Assembly (NCBI RefSeq): GCF_028416635.1
Contig: NZ_CP114013.1
Coordinates: 372,001-436,000 of the forward strand
Length of the DNA: 64,000 nt
Direction: 5' to 3'
DNA from: Baekduia alba
GTDB taxonomy: Bacteria > Actinomycetota > Thermoleophilia > Solirubrobacterales > Solirubrobacteraceae
The position numbers and the translations under genes are program-made. This document shows, piece by piece, positions 47,138-56,091 of the stretch. A model generated the notes under the pieces. The model ran no database searches. It saw only the letters and a program-made list of their open reading frames with translations, and was not told where the DNA came from. Numbering within the stretch: the stretch's first letter is position 1; the number at the start of each line of letters is the position of its first letter.

Positions 47138-48450
47138 CCGGCTGGCGCGTCGCGCCGGCTGTTGCGGTGCGATTCGATCTCCCGGATGCCCGGCAGGCCC
47201 CCGCTCACGGTGGCGTAGCTGCTGCCGGCGATCACGAGGTCCTCGGCGGGGAAGCGACTGATGACCTCGCAGCCGGTGGCCGTGACGACGAGCTGCTCCT
47301 CGATGCGCGCCGCCGACCACCCGTCGCTCGACGGCCAGAACGTCTCCAGAGCGAAGACCATGCCCTCTTCGATCACCTCGGGGTGCTCCAGGGAGACGAG
47401 ACGGCTGAACACGGGCTTCTCCCAGATCGAAAGGCCGATGCCGTGACCGAACTGGAGCGCGAAGGCGTCCTCCTCGTTGGCGAAGCCGAACTCCTTGGCC
47501 TCGGGCCAGAGCTGCACGACCTCGGCGGTCGTGGCGCCCGGGCGGATCGCGTCGATCGCGATGTCGAGGTAGTAGCGGCAGCGCTGGTAGGCGTCGACCA
47601 TCGCTCGTGATGCGCTGCCCACCGCGAACGTGCGGTAGTAGCACGTGCGGTAGCCCATGTAGCTATGCAGGATGTCGAAGTAGGCCGGGTCGCCCGGTCG
47701 CAGGTGCCGGTCGCTGAAGACGTGCGGATGCGGGCTGCAGCGCTCGCCGGAGATCGCGTTGACGCCTTCGACGTGCTCGGAGCCGAGGTCGTAGAGGACC
47801 TTGCTGACGAGGCCGACGCACTCGTTCTCGCGGACGCCGGGCCGCAGGAAGCGGTACAGCTCGTCGTAGGCGGCGTCGACCATCATCGCGGCCGTGTTCA
47901 GGAGCGAGATCTCGTCACGGGTCTTGATCTTGCGCGACTCCTGCAGCAGCTGCTGGCTGTCGACCACGTCGATTCCCTCGCGCTGCAGTGCGAAGAGCAC
48001 GACGGGCTCGACGACATCGATGCCGACGGGGGAGCCGAGCAGCCCGCGCGCTTCGAGCTCAGCCTTGACCTTGCGCGCAACGTCCTCGGCGCGCTCCATC
48101 TTCGGACTGAAGGACCCGCGCATCGTCGAGATCCCCGCGCGGGAGCGTCCGTCGCCCAACCACGGGTTGTGGAGCTGATGGTGGCGGGCCGCGGAGCCGA
48201 AGTCCCACATGATCGGGTCGTCACCCTGAGGCAGCAGGCAGAAGCGGCCGAGCTTGTCGATGGCCCAGGTCCCGATGTGCGTGGCGGTGATGTAGCGGAT
48301 GTTGTTCATGTCGAAGCACAGCAGCGCTCCGATCTCCGAAGCGGCGAGCAGGCCCTTCAGGCGGTCGAGCCGCTCACGGCGCAGGCGGTCGAAGTCGACG
48401 CGCTGCTCCCAGTCGACGCCCATGGTGCCGTCGGTACGTAGCGAGGTCAT
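47134..48450 (-). CDS. M24 metallopeptidase-fold protein (DddP-like subgroup)
   Basis: A 438-residue protein with creatinase-type N-domain (MNNIRYITATHIGTWAIDKL) and M24 pita-bread domain (ISGERCSPHPHVFSDRHL, ALQFGHGIGLSIWEKPVF, GMVFALETFWPS, EEQLVV). The pattern is that of the M24 subgroup containing the DMSP lyase DddP and many uncharacterised enzymes, not of classical aminopeptidases. The reaction is therefore open: lyase, C-N hydrolase or peptidase. It has its own LacI-type operator upstream. Its stop codon overlaps the LacI stop. Confidence 0.85.
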   Translation of the reverse strand: MTSLRTDGTMGVDWEQRVDFDRLRRERLDRLKGLLAASEIGALLCFDMNNIRYITATHIGTWAIDKLGRFCLLPQGDDPIMWDFGSAARHHQLHNPWLGDGRSRAGISTMRGSFSPKMERAEDVARKVKAELEARGLLGSPVGIDVVEPVVLFALQREGIDVVDSQQLLQESRKIKTRDEISLLNTAAMMVDAAYDELYRFLRPGVRENECVGLVSKVLYDLGSEHVEGVNAISGERCSPHPHVFSDRHLRPGDPAYFDILHSYMGYRTCYYRTFAVGSASRAMVDAYQRCRYYLDIAIDAIRPGATTAEVVQLWPEAKEFGFANEEDAFALQFGHGIGLSIWEKPVFSRLVSLEHPEVIEEGMVFALETFWPSSDGWSAARIEEQLVVTATGCEVISRFPAEDLVIAGSSYATVSGGLPGIREIESHRNSRRDAPAG

Positions 48451-48477
48451 ACGGGGTGGGTTCCTGTCGTTCGGTTG

Positions 48478-48489
48478 GCAAACGTTTGC
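48478..48489. promoter_or_regulatory. LacI-type operator 3 (GCAAACGTTTGC)
   Basis: A perfect palindrome in the 52-bp gap between the E2 stop and the M24 start, 27 bases upstream of the M24 ATG. It implies separate control of M24 or a roadblock to read-through from E2. Confidence 0.78.
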
Positions 48490-48502
48490 AACATGGAGGC
48501 GC

Positions 48503-49726
48503 CTAAAGGGCGAGCAGCAATGGCCGCTCGAGCAGTTCGCGGACGCGGGCGATGAAGCGCGCGGCATCGGCGCCGTAGAGGATCCGGTGGTCGGCGACCA
48601 AGGTGATGGTCATCAGGTCGCGAGCGACGATCGTGGTGCCGTCGGAGTCGATGGCCGGACGCCGCTCCAGGGCGCCGACCGCGAGGATCGCGGCCTGCGG
48701 CACGTTGACGACCGCGCTGAAGCGGGCGACACCGAACATCCCGAGGTTCGACACCGTGAAGGTGCCGCCGGCGAGATCGACCGGGGCGATCGTCCCGGCC
48801 CGCACGGCGGCGGCCAGGCGGCGCGTCTCGCGCGCGACGTGCCCGAGCGAGCGGGTGTCGGCGTCGAGGACCGTCGGTACGACGAGCGTGTCCTCGCCTG
48901 CGACCGCGACGCCGACGTTGACACGGTCGTGGAGGTCGAGCCCGGCGTCACGGTAGGCGCCGTTGACCTTGGGGTGCTCGCGCAGCGCGAGGCCGCAGGC
49001 CTTGACCACCATGTCGTTGTAGGAGGGCACCGGATCCGTCAGGGCCTTGAGCTGCCCGCGGAGCTCCACGCAGGCCGTCATGTCGACATCGACGGCGACC
49101 TCGAAATCCGGCACGGTCGCCCGAGATTCCGCCATTCTCCGGGCGATCGTCTGCTGGACGCGACCCAGCTCGACCCGCGTCACGGGGCCCTTGGCGGTCG
49201 CCGGGGCGGGCGTCTCGGCGGCGCTCGCGGGGTGCGCGTCGGCCGACTGGGGGAGGGCGGTCGCGTCCTCCACGTCGGCGCGGACGATGCGGCCGCCCGG
49301 GCCCGATCCGACGACGGTGGCCAGCTCGATGCCGAGCGACGCGGCCACGCGGCGCGCGAGCGGCGAGGCCTTCGCGCGGGTCGTTGCCGGGGCGGGCGAC
49401 GCGACGGGTGGGGCGATCGCAGCGACACCACCCGCCGGCGAGGCGTCGGTCCCCGGCGCCGGCACTTCGGGACGCGGCGCGGCCAGCTCGTCCGGTGAGC
49501 CGAGCAAAGCGATGACCGCGCCCAAGGCCACGGTGTCGCCCACGGCAGCGGTCGGCAGGAGCGTGCCGGCCACCTCGGCCTCGTACGTGACGGTGGCCTT
49601 GTCGGTCTCGATCTCAACGAGCGGATCACCCACGCTCACGGAGGCGCCATCCTCGACGAGCCAGGCGACGATCGTCGCCTCCTCCATCGAGTCCGAGAGT
49701 CGGGGCATGAGGACCTCGACAGCCAT
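48503..49726 (-). CDS. dihydrolipoamide acyltransferase, E2 of a 2-oxoacid dehydrogenase complex
   Basis: A 407-residue E2. One lipoyl domain (EIETDKATVTYEAEVAG with the lipoyl-Lys, about residue 44), a Pro/Ala linker, a peripheral-subunit-binding domain (ASPLARRVAASLGIE, GSGPGGRIVRADV) and the catalytic domain ending ADHRILYGADAARF. The complex oxidatively decarboxylates a 2-oxoacid to an acyl-CoA. GGAG lies eight bases before the ATG. It is divergent from the E1 genes; operator 4 lies between them. Confidence 0.93.
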   Translation of the reverse strand: MAVEVLMPRLSDSMEEATIVAWLVEDGASVSVGDPLVEIETDKATVTYEAEVAGTLLPTAAVGDTVALGAVIALLGSPDELAAPRPEVPAPGTDASPAGGVAAIAPPVASPAPATTRAKASPLARRVAASLGIELATVVGSGPGGRIVRADVEDATALPQSADAHPASAAETPAPATAKGPVTRVELGRVQQTIARRMAESRATVPDFEVAVDVDMTACVELRGQLKALTDPVPSYNDMVVKACGLALREHPKVNGAYRDAGLDLHDRVNVGVAVAGEDTLVVPTVLDADTRSLGHVARETRRLAAAVRAGTIAPVDLAGGTFTVSNLGMFGVARFSAVVNVPQAAILAVGALERRPAIDSDGTTIVARDLMTITLVADHRILYGADAARFIARVRELLERPLLLAL

Positions 49727-49776
49727 CAGCAGGTCTCCAGTTCGGTGCCGGGGGGAAGTCATCGGCTGCGATTCTT

Positions 49777-49794
49777 GCAAACGTTTGCTACCGT
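49777..49794. promoter_or_regulatory. LacI-type operator 4 and TACCGT -10 box of the E1 operon
   Basis: GCAAACGTTTGC at 49777-49788 directly abuts TACCGT at 49789-49794 on the plus strand. The operator therefore occupies the -35/-10 spacer of the E1alpha promoter and lies 51 bp upstream of the divergent E2 gene, so one site can control both. Confidence 0.78.
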
Positions 49795-49858
49795 TGTCCA
49801 GCGCCGCCGTAGGGCCCGGCGTCTCCGCCGTTCGACCGTCCCGAGAGTGAGGAACCGC

Positions 49859-50842
49859 GTGCCAAGAGCTGAGCTTCGACCCCGCAGCGCCGAGGCGGCG
49901 TCGGTGGAGGACCTCGTCCCCTATGAGCGGGCCCACCTGATCCGGTGCTTCGAGACCGAGATGCACCGCCTGTTCCTCAAGGGCGAGGTGCACGGCACGA
50001 CCCACCTCTACTCCGGGCAGGAGGCGGTCGCGGTCGGCGTCTGCGCCGCGTTGACCCAAGGTGATTGGGTCGCCGGGACCTACCGCGGCCACGGCCACGC
50101 GCTGGCTGCGGGCACGGACCCCGCTGGGCTGGCAGCCGAGATGCTCGGGCGGGCGACCGGCGTCTGCGGAGGGCGGGCCGGCTCGATGAACGTCATCGAC
50201 CTCGAGCACGGCCTGCTCGGCTGCTACGGGATCGTCGGCGCGGGCATGGGCGCGGTGCTCGGCGCGGCGCTCTCCGGGCGGCGCACCGGGAAAGTCGCCG
50301 TTGCCTTCTTCGGTGACGGCGCGACCAACCAGGCCTACTTCCACGAGTCGCTGAACTTCGCGCAGGTGCTCGGCCTGCCGATCGTCTTCGTCTGCGAGAA
50401 CAACCTCTACGGGGAGTTCACGCCGTTGGCCGCCTCGACGGCCGGCGGCGACATCGCCGGCCGCGCCAAGGCCTATGCCATGAATGCCGAGAAGGTCGAC
50501 GGCAACGACCTGTGGGCGGTGCGGGACGCGGCGGCGGCCGCTGTCGAACGTGCGCGAGGCGGTGGCGGCCCGACCCTGCTCGAGGCCTTGACCTACCGCC
50601 ACTTCGGCCACTCCAAGTCCGACCCCGGCAGCTACCGGCCGCCCGAGGAGGTCGAGGCGTGGCTGGCCCGCGACCCGCTGGTGATCGCCCGCGAGCGCCT
50701 GCTCGCCGACGGCGTGCCCGTCGAGCACGTCGACGCCGCCGAGACCAGCGCGGCGGACACGCTGCGCAGAGCAGTCGAGGCAGCGCTGGCCGCCCCGTAT
50801 CCCGACCCCGCCACCGAGGCCGCCCAGGAGTTCGCCGCATGA
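49859..50842 (+). CDS. 2-oxoacid dehydrogenase E1 alpha subunit (thiamine-PP)
   Basis: A 327-residue subunit. HLYSGQEAVAVGV, YRGHGHALA and the thiamine-PP motif FFGDGATNQAYFHE...ENN are clear. Sequence style is closest to acetoin/pyruvate-type E1 alpha of the two-subunit class. The GTG at 49859, eight bases after GAGGAA, is preferred over upstream codons that would translate the operator region. Overlaps E1beta by four bases. Confidence 0.93.
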   Translation: MPRAELRPRSAEAASVEDLVPYERAHLIRCFETEMHRLFLKGEVHGTTHLYSGQEAVAVGVCAALTQGDWVAGTYRGHGHALAAGTDPAGLAAEMLGRATGVCGGRAGSMNVIDLEHGLLGCYGIVGAGMGAVLGAALSGRRTGKVAVAFFGDGATNQAYFHESLNFAQVLGLPIVFVCENNLYGEFTPLAASTAGGDIAGRAKAYAMNAEKVDGNDLWAVRDAAAAAVERARGGGGPTLLEALTYRHFGHSKSDPGSYRPPEEVEAWLARDPLVIARERLLADGVPVEHVDAAETSAADTLRRAVEAALAAPYPDPATEAAQEFAA

Positions 50843-51822
50843 GCACCATCGACTTCCGCACCGCCATCCGCGACGCGATCGCGGCCGAGATGGAGCGCGA
50901 CGAGCGCGTCGTCTTCTTCGGCGAGGACGTCGCCATCGCCGGTGGCGTCTTCAAGGCGACCCCGGGCCTCCACGAGCGTTTCGGCGAGGAGCGCGTCTTC
51001 GACACCCCGATCTCCGAGCTCGCGCTGTCGGGTGCGGCGTACGGCGCGGCGATCACGGGCCTTCGGCCGATCATCGAGATCATGTTCGGCGACTTCATGG
51101 CCTTGCCCATGGACGCGCTGGTCAACCAAGCCGCGAAGTTCTTCTACATCTCCAACGAGCAGGGCACGGTTCCGCTCGTCGTGCGCTGCGCGGTCGGTGG
51201 CGGCGGCCGCTTCGGCGCGATCCACTCGCAGATCCCCGGCACCTGGTTCCAGGGCGTCCCAGGGCTGAAGATCGTCGCGCCGTCGAGCCCCGGCGAGGCG
51301 CTCGGCCTCCTGCGCGGCGCGATCCGTGATGAGAACCCGGTGATCTTTCTGGAGCACAAGCGGTTGTACTCGGTCAAGGGGGAGGCGTCGCCCGAGGAGG
51401 TCATCCCGATCGGCCGTGCACGCATCGCGCGGGCCGGCGAGGACGTCACCATCGTGTCGATCATGAAGGGCGTCGGCGATGCCCTCGCCGCGGCGGAAGA
51501 CTTGGCGGCCGAGGGCATCTCTGCCGAGGTCGTGGACCTACGCAGCCTGCGCCCGCTGGACCTCGACACCGTGCTGGCCTCGGTCGCCAAGACCAACCGC
51601 GTGCTGTTGGTCGAAGAGGGTCCTCGCACTGGCGGCTGGTCGACCGGGCTGCTCGGCGCGATCAGCGAGAGCGGCCTGCACGATCTCGATGACGCCTGGA
51701 TCCTGGCGACGGCGGAGTACCCGATCCCCTACAGCCCTCCGCTGGAGGACGCGTTCATGCCCGACGCTGCGGCGATCGCCGCCACGGTGCGTGAGCGTCT
51801 GGGCGCTGGGGTGGCGCGATGA
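50839..51822 (+). CDS. 2-oxoacid dehydrogenase E1 beta subunit
   Basis: A 327-residue subunit: VVFFGEDVAIAGGVFKATPG, RVFDTPISELALSGAAYG, IMFGDFMALPMDALVNQAAK and VVDLRSLRPLDLDTVLASV, the standard E1 beta (transketolase-like) landmarks. With E1alpha it forms the decarboxylase of the complex. ATGA overlaps on both sides (with E1alpha and with the aldehyde dehydrogenase). Confidence 0.94.
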   Translation: MSTIDFRTAIRDAIAAEMERDERVVFFGEDVAIAGGVFKATPGLHERFGEERVFDTPISELALSGAAYGAAITGLRPIIEIMFGDFMALPMDALVNQAAKFFYISNEQGTVPLVVRCAVGGGGRFGAIHSQIPGTWFQGVPGLKIVAPSSPGEALGLLRGAIRDENPVIFLEHKRLYSVKGEASPEEVIPIGRARIARAGEDVTIVSIMKGVGDALAAAEDLAAEGISAEVVDLRSLRPLDLDTVLASVAKTNRVLLVEEGPRTGGWSTGLLGAISESGLHDLDDAWILATAEYPIPYSPPLEDAFMPDAAAIAATVRERLGAGVAR

Positions 51823-53288
51823 CCGTCGCCGCCGGCCCGACCGTGCTCGCGGATGTCCCCAAGGAGCTGTTCATCGGCGGGGCATGGCGCCCGGCCGCGA
51901 GCGGCGCCCGGCTGTCGGTCGAGAACCCGGCGACGGGCGCGCCGCTGTGCGAAGTCGCCGCGGCGGACGTGTCAGACGCGATCGCCGCGTTGGACGCGGC
52001 CGCCGATGCACAGGCGTCATGGGCCGCCACAGCGCCCCGCGTGCGCGGTGAGATCCTGCGCCGGGCTTATGAGCTGATCGTCGCGCGCGCCGACGAGCTC
52101 GCGGTGCTCATGACGATGGAGATGGGCAAGCCGCTGTCGGAGTCCCATGGCGAGATCGCCTATGCGGCCGAGTTCTTCCGCTGGTTCTCCGAGGAGGCCG
52201 TCCGCATCGGCGGGCGCTTCGGCCTCGCGCCCGACGGTGGCACGCGGGTCGTCACGACGCGCCAGCCGGTCGGCCCGTGCCTGCTCATCACGCCGTGGAA
52301 CTTCCCGCTCGCGATGGGCACGCGCAAGATCGGGCCGGCGATCGCGGCGGGCTGCACGATGGTCGTCAAGCCGGCCAAGCAGACGCCGCTGTCGATGCTC
52401 GCGCTGGCGACGATCCTCGTCGAGGCCGGCTTGCCGGACGGCGTCCTCAACGTCGTCGTGGCCGAGTCGGCGGGCGCGACGATGGGGCCGCTGATCGCCG
52501 ACCCGAGGATCCGGAAGCTGTCGTTCACCGGTTCGACGGAAGTCGGACGCCGTCTCGTCGCCCAGAGCGCCCAGCATCTGCAGCGCGTCTCGATGGAGCT
52601 GGGCGGCAACGCCCCGTTCCTGGTCCTGGCCGACGCCGACGTCGACGCGGCGGTGGAGGGCGCGCTGCTGGCCAAGATGCGCAACGGTGGCGAGGCCTGC
52701 ACGGCGGCCAATCGCTTCTACGTCGCCGCGAGCCGCCACGAGGAGTTCGCGACGCGCTTCGCCGAGCGGATGGCCGATCTGCGGGTCGGCAACGGGTTGG
52801 AGCCCGGCGTCCAAGTCGGCCCGCTGATCGACGAGGCGCAGCGCGCCAAGGTGACCGAGCTGGTCGAGGACGGGCGCGAGCGCGGGGCGACCGTCCTCGC
52901 CGGCGGTGATCCGCTCGACGGCCCTGGGTACTTCTTCGCGCCCACCGTCCTGGCCGACGTGCCCGACGACGCCGCGATCCTGGGGGAGGAGACCTTCGGG
53001 CCCGTCGCGCCGATCGTCGCGTTCGCCGACGACGACGAGGAGGGGGCGATCCGCGCCGCGAACGCGACCGAGTACGGACTCGTCGCCTACATCTACACCC
53101 GCGACGTCGGGCGCGGCCTGCGCGTGGCCGAGGCACTGGACACGGGGATGGTGGGGATCAACCGCGGCGTCGTCTCCAGCGCGGCCGCGCCGTTCGGCGG
53201 CGTCAAGGCGTCGGGCTTCGGCCGTGAGGGGGGCGCCGAGGGGATCGACGAGTACCTGGAGACCAAGTACATCGCGGTGGATCGATGA
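51819..53288 (+). CDS. NAD(P)-dependent aldehyde dehydrogenase (GabD-like)
   Basis: A 489-residue ALDH. ITPWNFPLAMGTRKIGPAIA, the SFTGSTEVGR cofactor loop, catalytic Glu in MELGGNAPFLVL and catalytic Cys in GGEACTAANRFYV are all present. The pattern is closest to succinate-semialdehyde dehydrogenases, but substrate cannot be fixed. Overlaps its neighbours by four bases on both sides. Confidence 0.93.
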   Translation: MTVAAGPTVLADVPKELFIGGAWRPAASGARLSVENPATGAPLCEVAAADVSDAIAALDAAADAQASWAATAPRVRGEILRRAYELIVARADELAVLMTMEMGKPLSESHGEIAYAAEFFRWFSEEAVRIGGRFGLAPDGGTRVVTTRQPVGPCLLITPWNFPLAMGTRKIGPAIAAGCTMVVKPAKQTPLSMLALATILVEAGLPDGVLNVVVAESAGATMGPLIADPRIRKLSFTGSTEVGRRLVAQSAQHLQRVSMELGGNAPFLVLADADVDAAVEGALLAKMRNGGEACTAANRFYVAASRHEEFATRFAERMADLRVGNGLEPGVQVGPLIDEAQRAKVTELVEDGRERGATVLAGGDPLDGPGYFFAPTVLADVPDDAAILGEETFGPVAPIVAFADDDEEGAIRAANATEYGLVAYIYTRDVGRGLRVAEALDTGMVGINRGVVSSAAAPFGGVKASGFGREGGAEGIDEYLETKYIAVDR

Positions 53289-54235
53289 GCAGCGTCGAGC
53301 GGATGCGGATCGGGTGGATCGGCGCCGGCCGGATGGGCGCGGCGATGGTCCGGCGGCTACTCGAAGCGGGCCACGAGGTCGAGGTGTTCAACCGGACGCG
53401 CGCGAAGGCCGAGGCGCTCGTGCCCGCCGGCGCGACCGTCGCGGCGTCGCCCGCGGACCTCGCCGGCCGCGATGTCGTGTTCACCATGGTCAGCGGACCG
53501 GCTGACCTGGAGGCGGTCGTCTGCGGCGACGGTGGGCTGCTCGACGACGCGGAAGGGCGCGCTCCGCGGGTGTTGGTCGACGCGTCGACGGTGTCGGTCG
53601 CCGCGTCGGCGCGGGTGCGGGCCGCGGCGGCGGCGCGGGGCGCAGCGTTCCTCGCCGCGCCGGTCAGCGGGAACCCGCGGGTCGTCGAGTCGGGGCGGCT
53701 GACCTTCGTGGCCTCGGGGCCGCGCTGGGCCTACGACGCGGTGCTGCCGCTGCTGGACGAGATCGGCCGCGGCGCCACGTTCGCCGGCGAGGGCGAGGTC
53801 GCGCGGTTGGTGAAGCTCGCGCACAACGTCGTCCTGGGCATCACGGCCCAAGCGCTGGCCGAGACGACCGCGCTGGTCGAAAGCCAGGGTGTCTCGCGGC
53901 GGGCGTACTTGTCGTTCTTGAACGACAGCGTCATGGGATCGACCTTCACGAAGTACAAGACGCCCGCGCTCGTCAACCTCGACTGGACGCCAACGCTGAC
54001 GCCGGACCTGATGCGCAAGGACCTCGACCTCGCGCTGGCTGTCGCCGCGGACGCGGGGGTCTGCCTACCGTTGGCCGGCGGTGTTCGCGCGCGGGTCCAG
54101 GCGATGCTCGACGCCGGCTTCGACGACGTGGACTTCCAGGCGCTGCTCCTCCTGCAGGCCGAGGAGGCCGCGCTCGTCTTGGTGCCCGACCCGGCGCATG
54201 TCGATGACGGGCTGCCCGGCGCGGTGGTCGCGTGA
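53285..54235 (+). CDS. beta-hydroxyacid dehydrogenase (3-hydroxyisobutyrate dehydrogenase family)
   Basis: A 316-residue protein with Rossmann motif GWIGAGRMGAAMVRRL, substrate-binding APVSGNPRVVESG and catalytic Lys in VKLAHNVVLG. The family oxidises 3-hydroxyacids or reduces tartronate semialdehyde. Part of the E1-to-E3 operon. Overlaps the next gene (GTGA). Confidence 0.9.
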   Translation: MSSVERMRIGWIGAGRMGAAMVRRLLEAGHEVEVFNRTRAKAEALVPAGATVAASPADLAGRDVVFTMVSGPADLEAVVCGDGGLLDDAEGRAPRVLVDASTVSVAASARVRAAAAARGAAFLAAPVSGNPRVVESGRLTFVASGPRWAYDAVLPLLDEIGRGATFAGEGEVARLVKLAHNVVLGITAQALAETTALVESQGVSRRAYLSFLNDSVMGSTFTKYKTPALVNLDWTPTLTPDLMRKDLDLALAVAADAGVCLPLAGGVRARVQAMLDAGFDDVDFQALLLLQAEEAALVLVPDPAHVDDGLPGAVVA

Positions 54236-55290
54236 AGGCCGCGCGCTACTACGGGGCGCGCGACGTCCGGGTCGAGTCGGTGCTCGACGCGCCCGTGGCC
54301 GGACCGCATGAGGTGCGGCTGGAGGTCGTGCGTGCCGGCATCTGCGGCTCCGATGCCGCCGAGTTCGCCGCTGGCCCCAAGCAGATCCCGATCGACCGCG
54401 TCCACCCGGGCAACGGACATCGGGGTCCGGTCATCCTCGGTCACGAGTTCGTCGGGCGCGTGGCATCGGTGGGCAGCGGGGTGGAGGCACTGCGGGTGGG
54501 TGACCGGGTCGTGCCGGGCGCCGGCGTGTGGTGCGGTGCGTGCGAATGGTGCGCCGCCGGGCGGACCAACCTCTGCGAGAAGTACTACACCCATGGATTG
54601 CAAGCCGACGGCGGGCTGGCCGAGCTCGTGACCGTGCCGGCGCTGATGTGCCGGCCCGTACCCGATGTGGTCAGCGACGACGCCGCCGCGATGGCCCAGC
54701 CGCTGGCCGTCGCGCTGCACGCCGTCGGGCGGGCCGCGCCGGAGGCCGGGCAGGTGGCGGTGCTGATCGGGGTCGGCGGCGTCGGGCACTTCGCGTTGAC
54801 CGCCCTGGCCGCGCGGCGTCCGGGCACGCTGGTGGTCGTCGACCTCGACGAGGAGCGCTTGGCGGGCGCGCTGGCCGCGGGGGCGACCCACGTCGTCAAC
54901 CCCGCGGTCGATGATCCGCGCGAGGTCGTGAGCGATCTCACCGGTGGCAGCGGCGCGCACGTGGTCGTCGAGGCGTCGGGCGCGGCGCCGTCACCCGCGC
55001 TGGCGGTCGCGCTGGTGCGGCGCGGTGGGTCGGTCGTGCTCGTCGGTCTGCAGAAGGCGTCGCGCGAGCTCGACCTGCACAGCGTGGTGATGCGCGAGGT
55101 CAACCTGGTGTCGACGCTGGCGCACGTGTGTGACGTCGACCTGCCGATCGCGCTCGAGCTGCTGCGCGACCCCGGGCTGGGCGAGCGCGCGATCGACCGC
55201 GTCATCCCGCTGGATGCCGTGGTCGACGAGGGGCTCGTGCCGCTCGCCCAAGGGCGCGTGGCGGGCAAGGTCATCGTCCGGCTCCGGTGA
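54232..55290 (+). CDS. zinc-dependent medium-chain alcohol dehydrogenase
   Basis: A 352-residue MDR enzyme. Catalytic zinc ligands in AGICGSDAAEF and GHEFVGRV, structural-zinc Cys in CGACEWCAAGRTNLC, cofactor motif LIGVGGVGHFAL followed by VVDLDEERL (Asp favours NAD). The pattern resembles threonine/2,3-butanediol dehydrogenases. Substrate unknown. Confidence 0.92.
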   Translation: MKAARYYGARDVRVESVLDAPVAGPHEVRLEVVRAGICGSDAAEFAAGPKQIPIDRVHPGNGHRGPVILGHEFVGRVASVGSGVEALRVGDRVVPGAGVWCGACEWCAAGRTNLCEKYYTHGLQADGGLAELVTVPALMCRPVPDVVSDDAAAMAQPLAVALHAVGRAAPEAGQVAVLIGVGGVGHFALTALAARRPGTLVVVDLDEERLAGALAAGATHVVNPAVDDPREVVSDLTGGSGAHVVVEASGAAPSPALAVALVRRGGSVVLVGLQKASRELDLHSVVMREVNLVSTLAHVCDVDLPIALELLRDPGLGERAIDRVIPLDAVVDEGLVPLAQGRVAGKVIVRLR

Positions 55291-55297
55291 ACGGCGG

Positions 55298-56002
55298 ATG
55301 TCCGAGGTCAATCGTGTCGTCCAGGTGAGTCGCGCCCACGGCGCGGTGCACACGGCGCTCGCCACCTGCGAGCTGATGCCGGGAGGCTGGACCGCAGCGC
55401 ACGCGCACGATGCCGAGGAGCTGGTGTTCGTGCTCGGTGGGCGCGGCATGCTGACCTCCGGCGAGGGCGTGTTGACGCTCGCGGCCGGTGAGGCGGCGTT
55501 CGTCCCGCTGGGCTGTCCGCATGCGTGGCGCGCCGAGGGCGACGAGCCCTGGCGGTGGGTCGAGCTGCACAGCCCCCAGCCGCGGACGTCGGCGGCCACC
55601 GCGGCGGAGCACGCGGACCTCATGCCGGTGCGTGCGGGTGCGTGGGCGGCGCGAGACGACGAGGCCTTCGCGGCACTCGCCGTCGAGGGCATCGCGATCA
55701 CCATGTTGATCGACGAGCGTCAGCGCGCGAGCCTGGCCCAGATGTTCTTGGTGGACTACGCGCCGGGCGCCGTCCTTGCGCCGCACGACCATCCCTTCGA
55801 GGAGACGTTCTCCGTGCTCGACGGCGAGGTGGTCTACCGAACTGAAGCGGCCGAGCGGGTCCTGCGCGTCGGCGATGTCGCGTACGCCGGCGTGGGGTGC
55901 GTCCACGGGTTCGAGAACCGCTCGTCGCGCCCGGTGCGGTGGCTCGAGACGCGGGCGCCGCAGCCGCCACGCCATCACGCCAACCGGTTCGTCGGGGCGT
56001 GA
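55298..56002 (+). CDS. bicupin protein
   Basis: A 234-residue protein with two cupin domains. First: AAHAHDAEELVFVLGGRGML and FVPLGCPHAWRAE. Second: LAPHDHPFEETFSVLDGEVV and CVHGFENRSSRPVRW. Metal-binding His/Glu are kept in both. Bicupins include ureidoglycine aminohydrolase, quercetinase and oxalate decarboxylase; none can be chosen here. The ATG follows the ADH gene by seven bases. Confidence 0.85.
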   Translation: MSEVNRVVQVSRAHGAVHTALATCELMPGGWTAAHAHDAEELVFVLGGRGMLTSGEGVLTLAAGEAAFVPLGCPHAWRAEGDEPWRWVELHSPQPRTSAATAAEHADLMPVRAGAWAARDDEAFAALAVEGIAITMLIDERQRASLAQMFLVDYAPGAVLAPHDHPFEETFSVLDGEVVYRTEAAERVLRVGDVAYAGVGCVHGFENRSSRPVRWLETRAPQPPRHHANRFVGA

Positions 56003-56091
56003 GGGATCGGTTCGGCTTCCTGATTCGCGCGGCCGCCGGGTTCGGGTTCGACTTCTCGCATGTATGTCCACCAACTAGTCAGGAACAGCAC

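Noticed and set aside
48560-48590. E2 active-site motif DHRILYG considered as a lost catalytic residue
   Set aside because: The His, Arg and Gly are kept and this form of the motif is familiar in actinobacterial E2 enzymes, so loss of activity is not indicated.
43851-54235. Reading the island as a 2-aminophenol/3-hydroxyanthranilate pathway (Rid-type deaminase, ACMSD-like enzyme, ALDH, cupin)
   Set aside because: The Rid domains lack the deaminase Arg, the bicupin does not look like 3-hydroxyanthranilate dioxygenase, no hydratase or aldolase of that pathway is present, and the importer is a sugar type.
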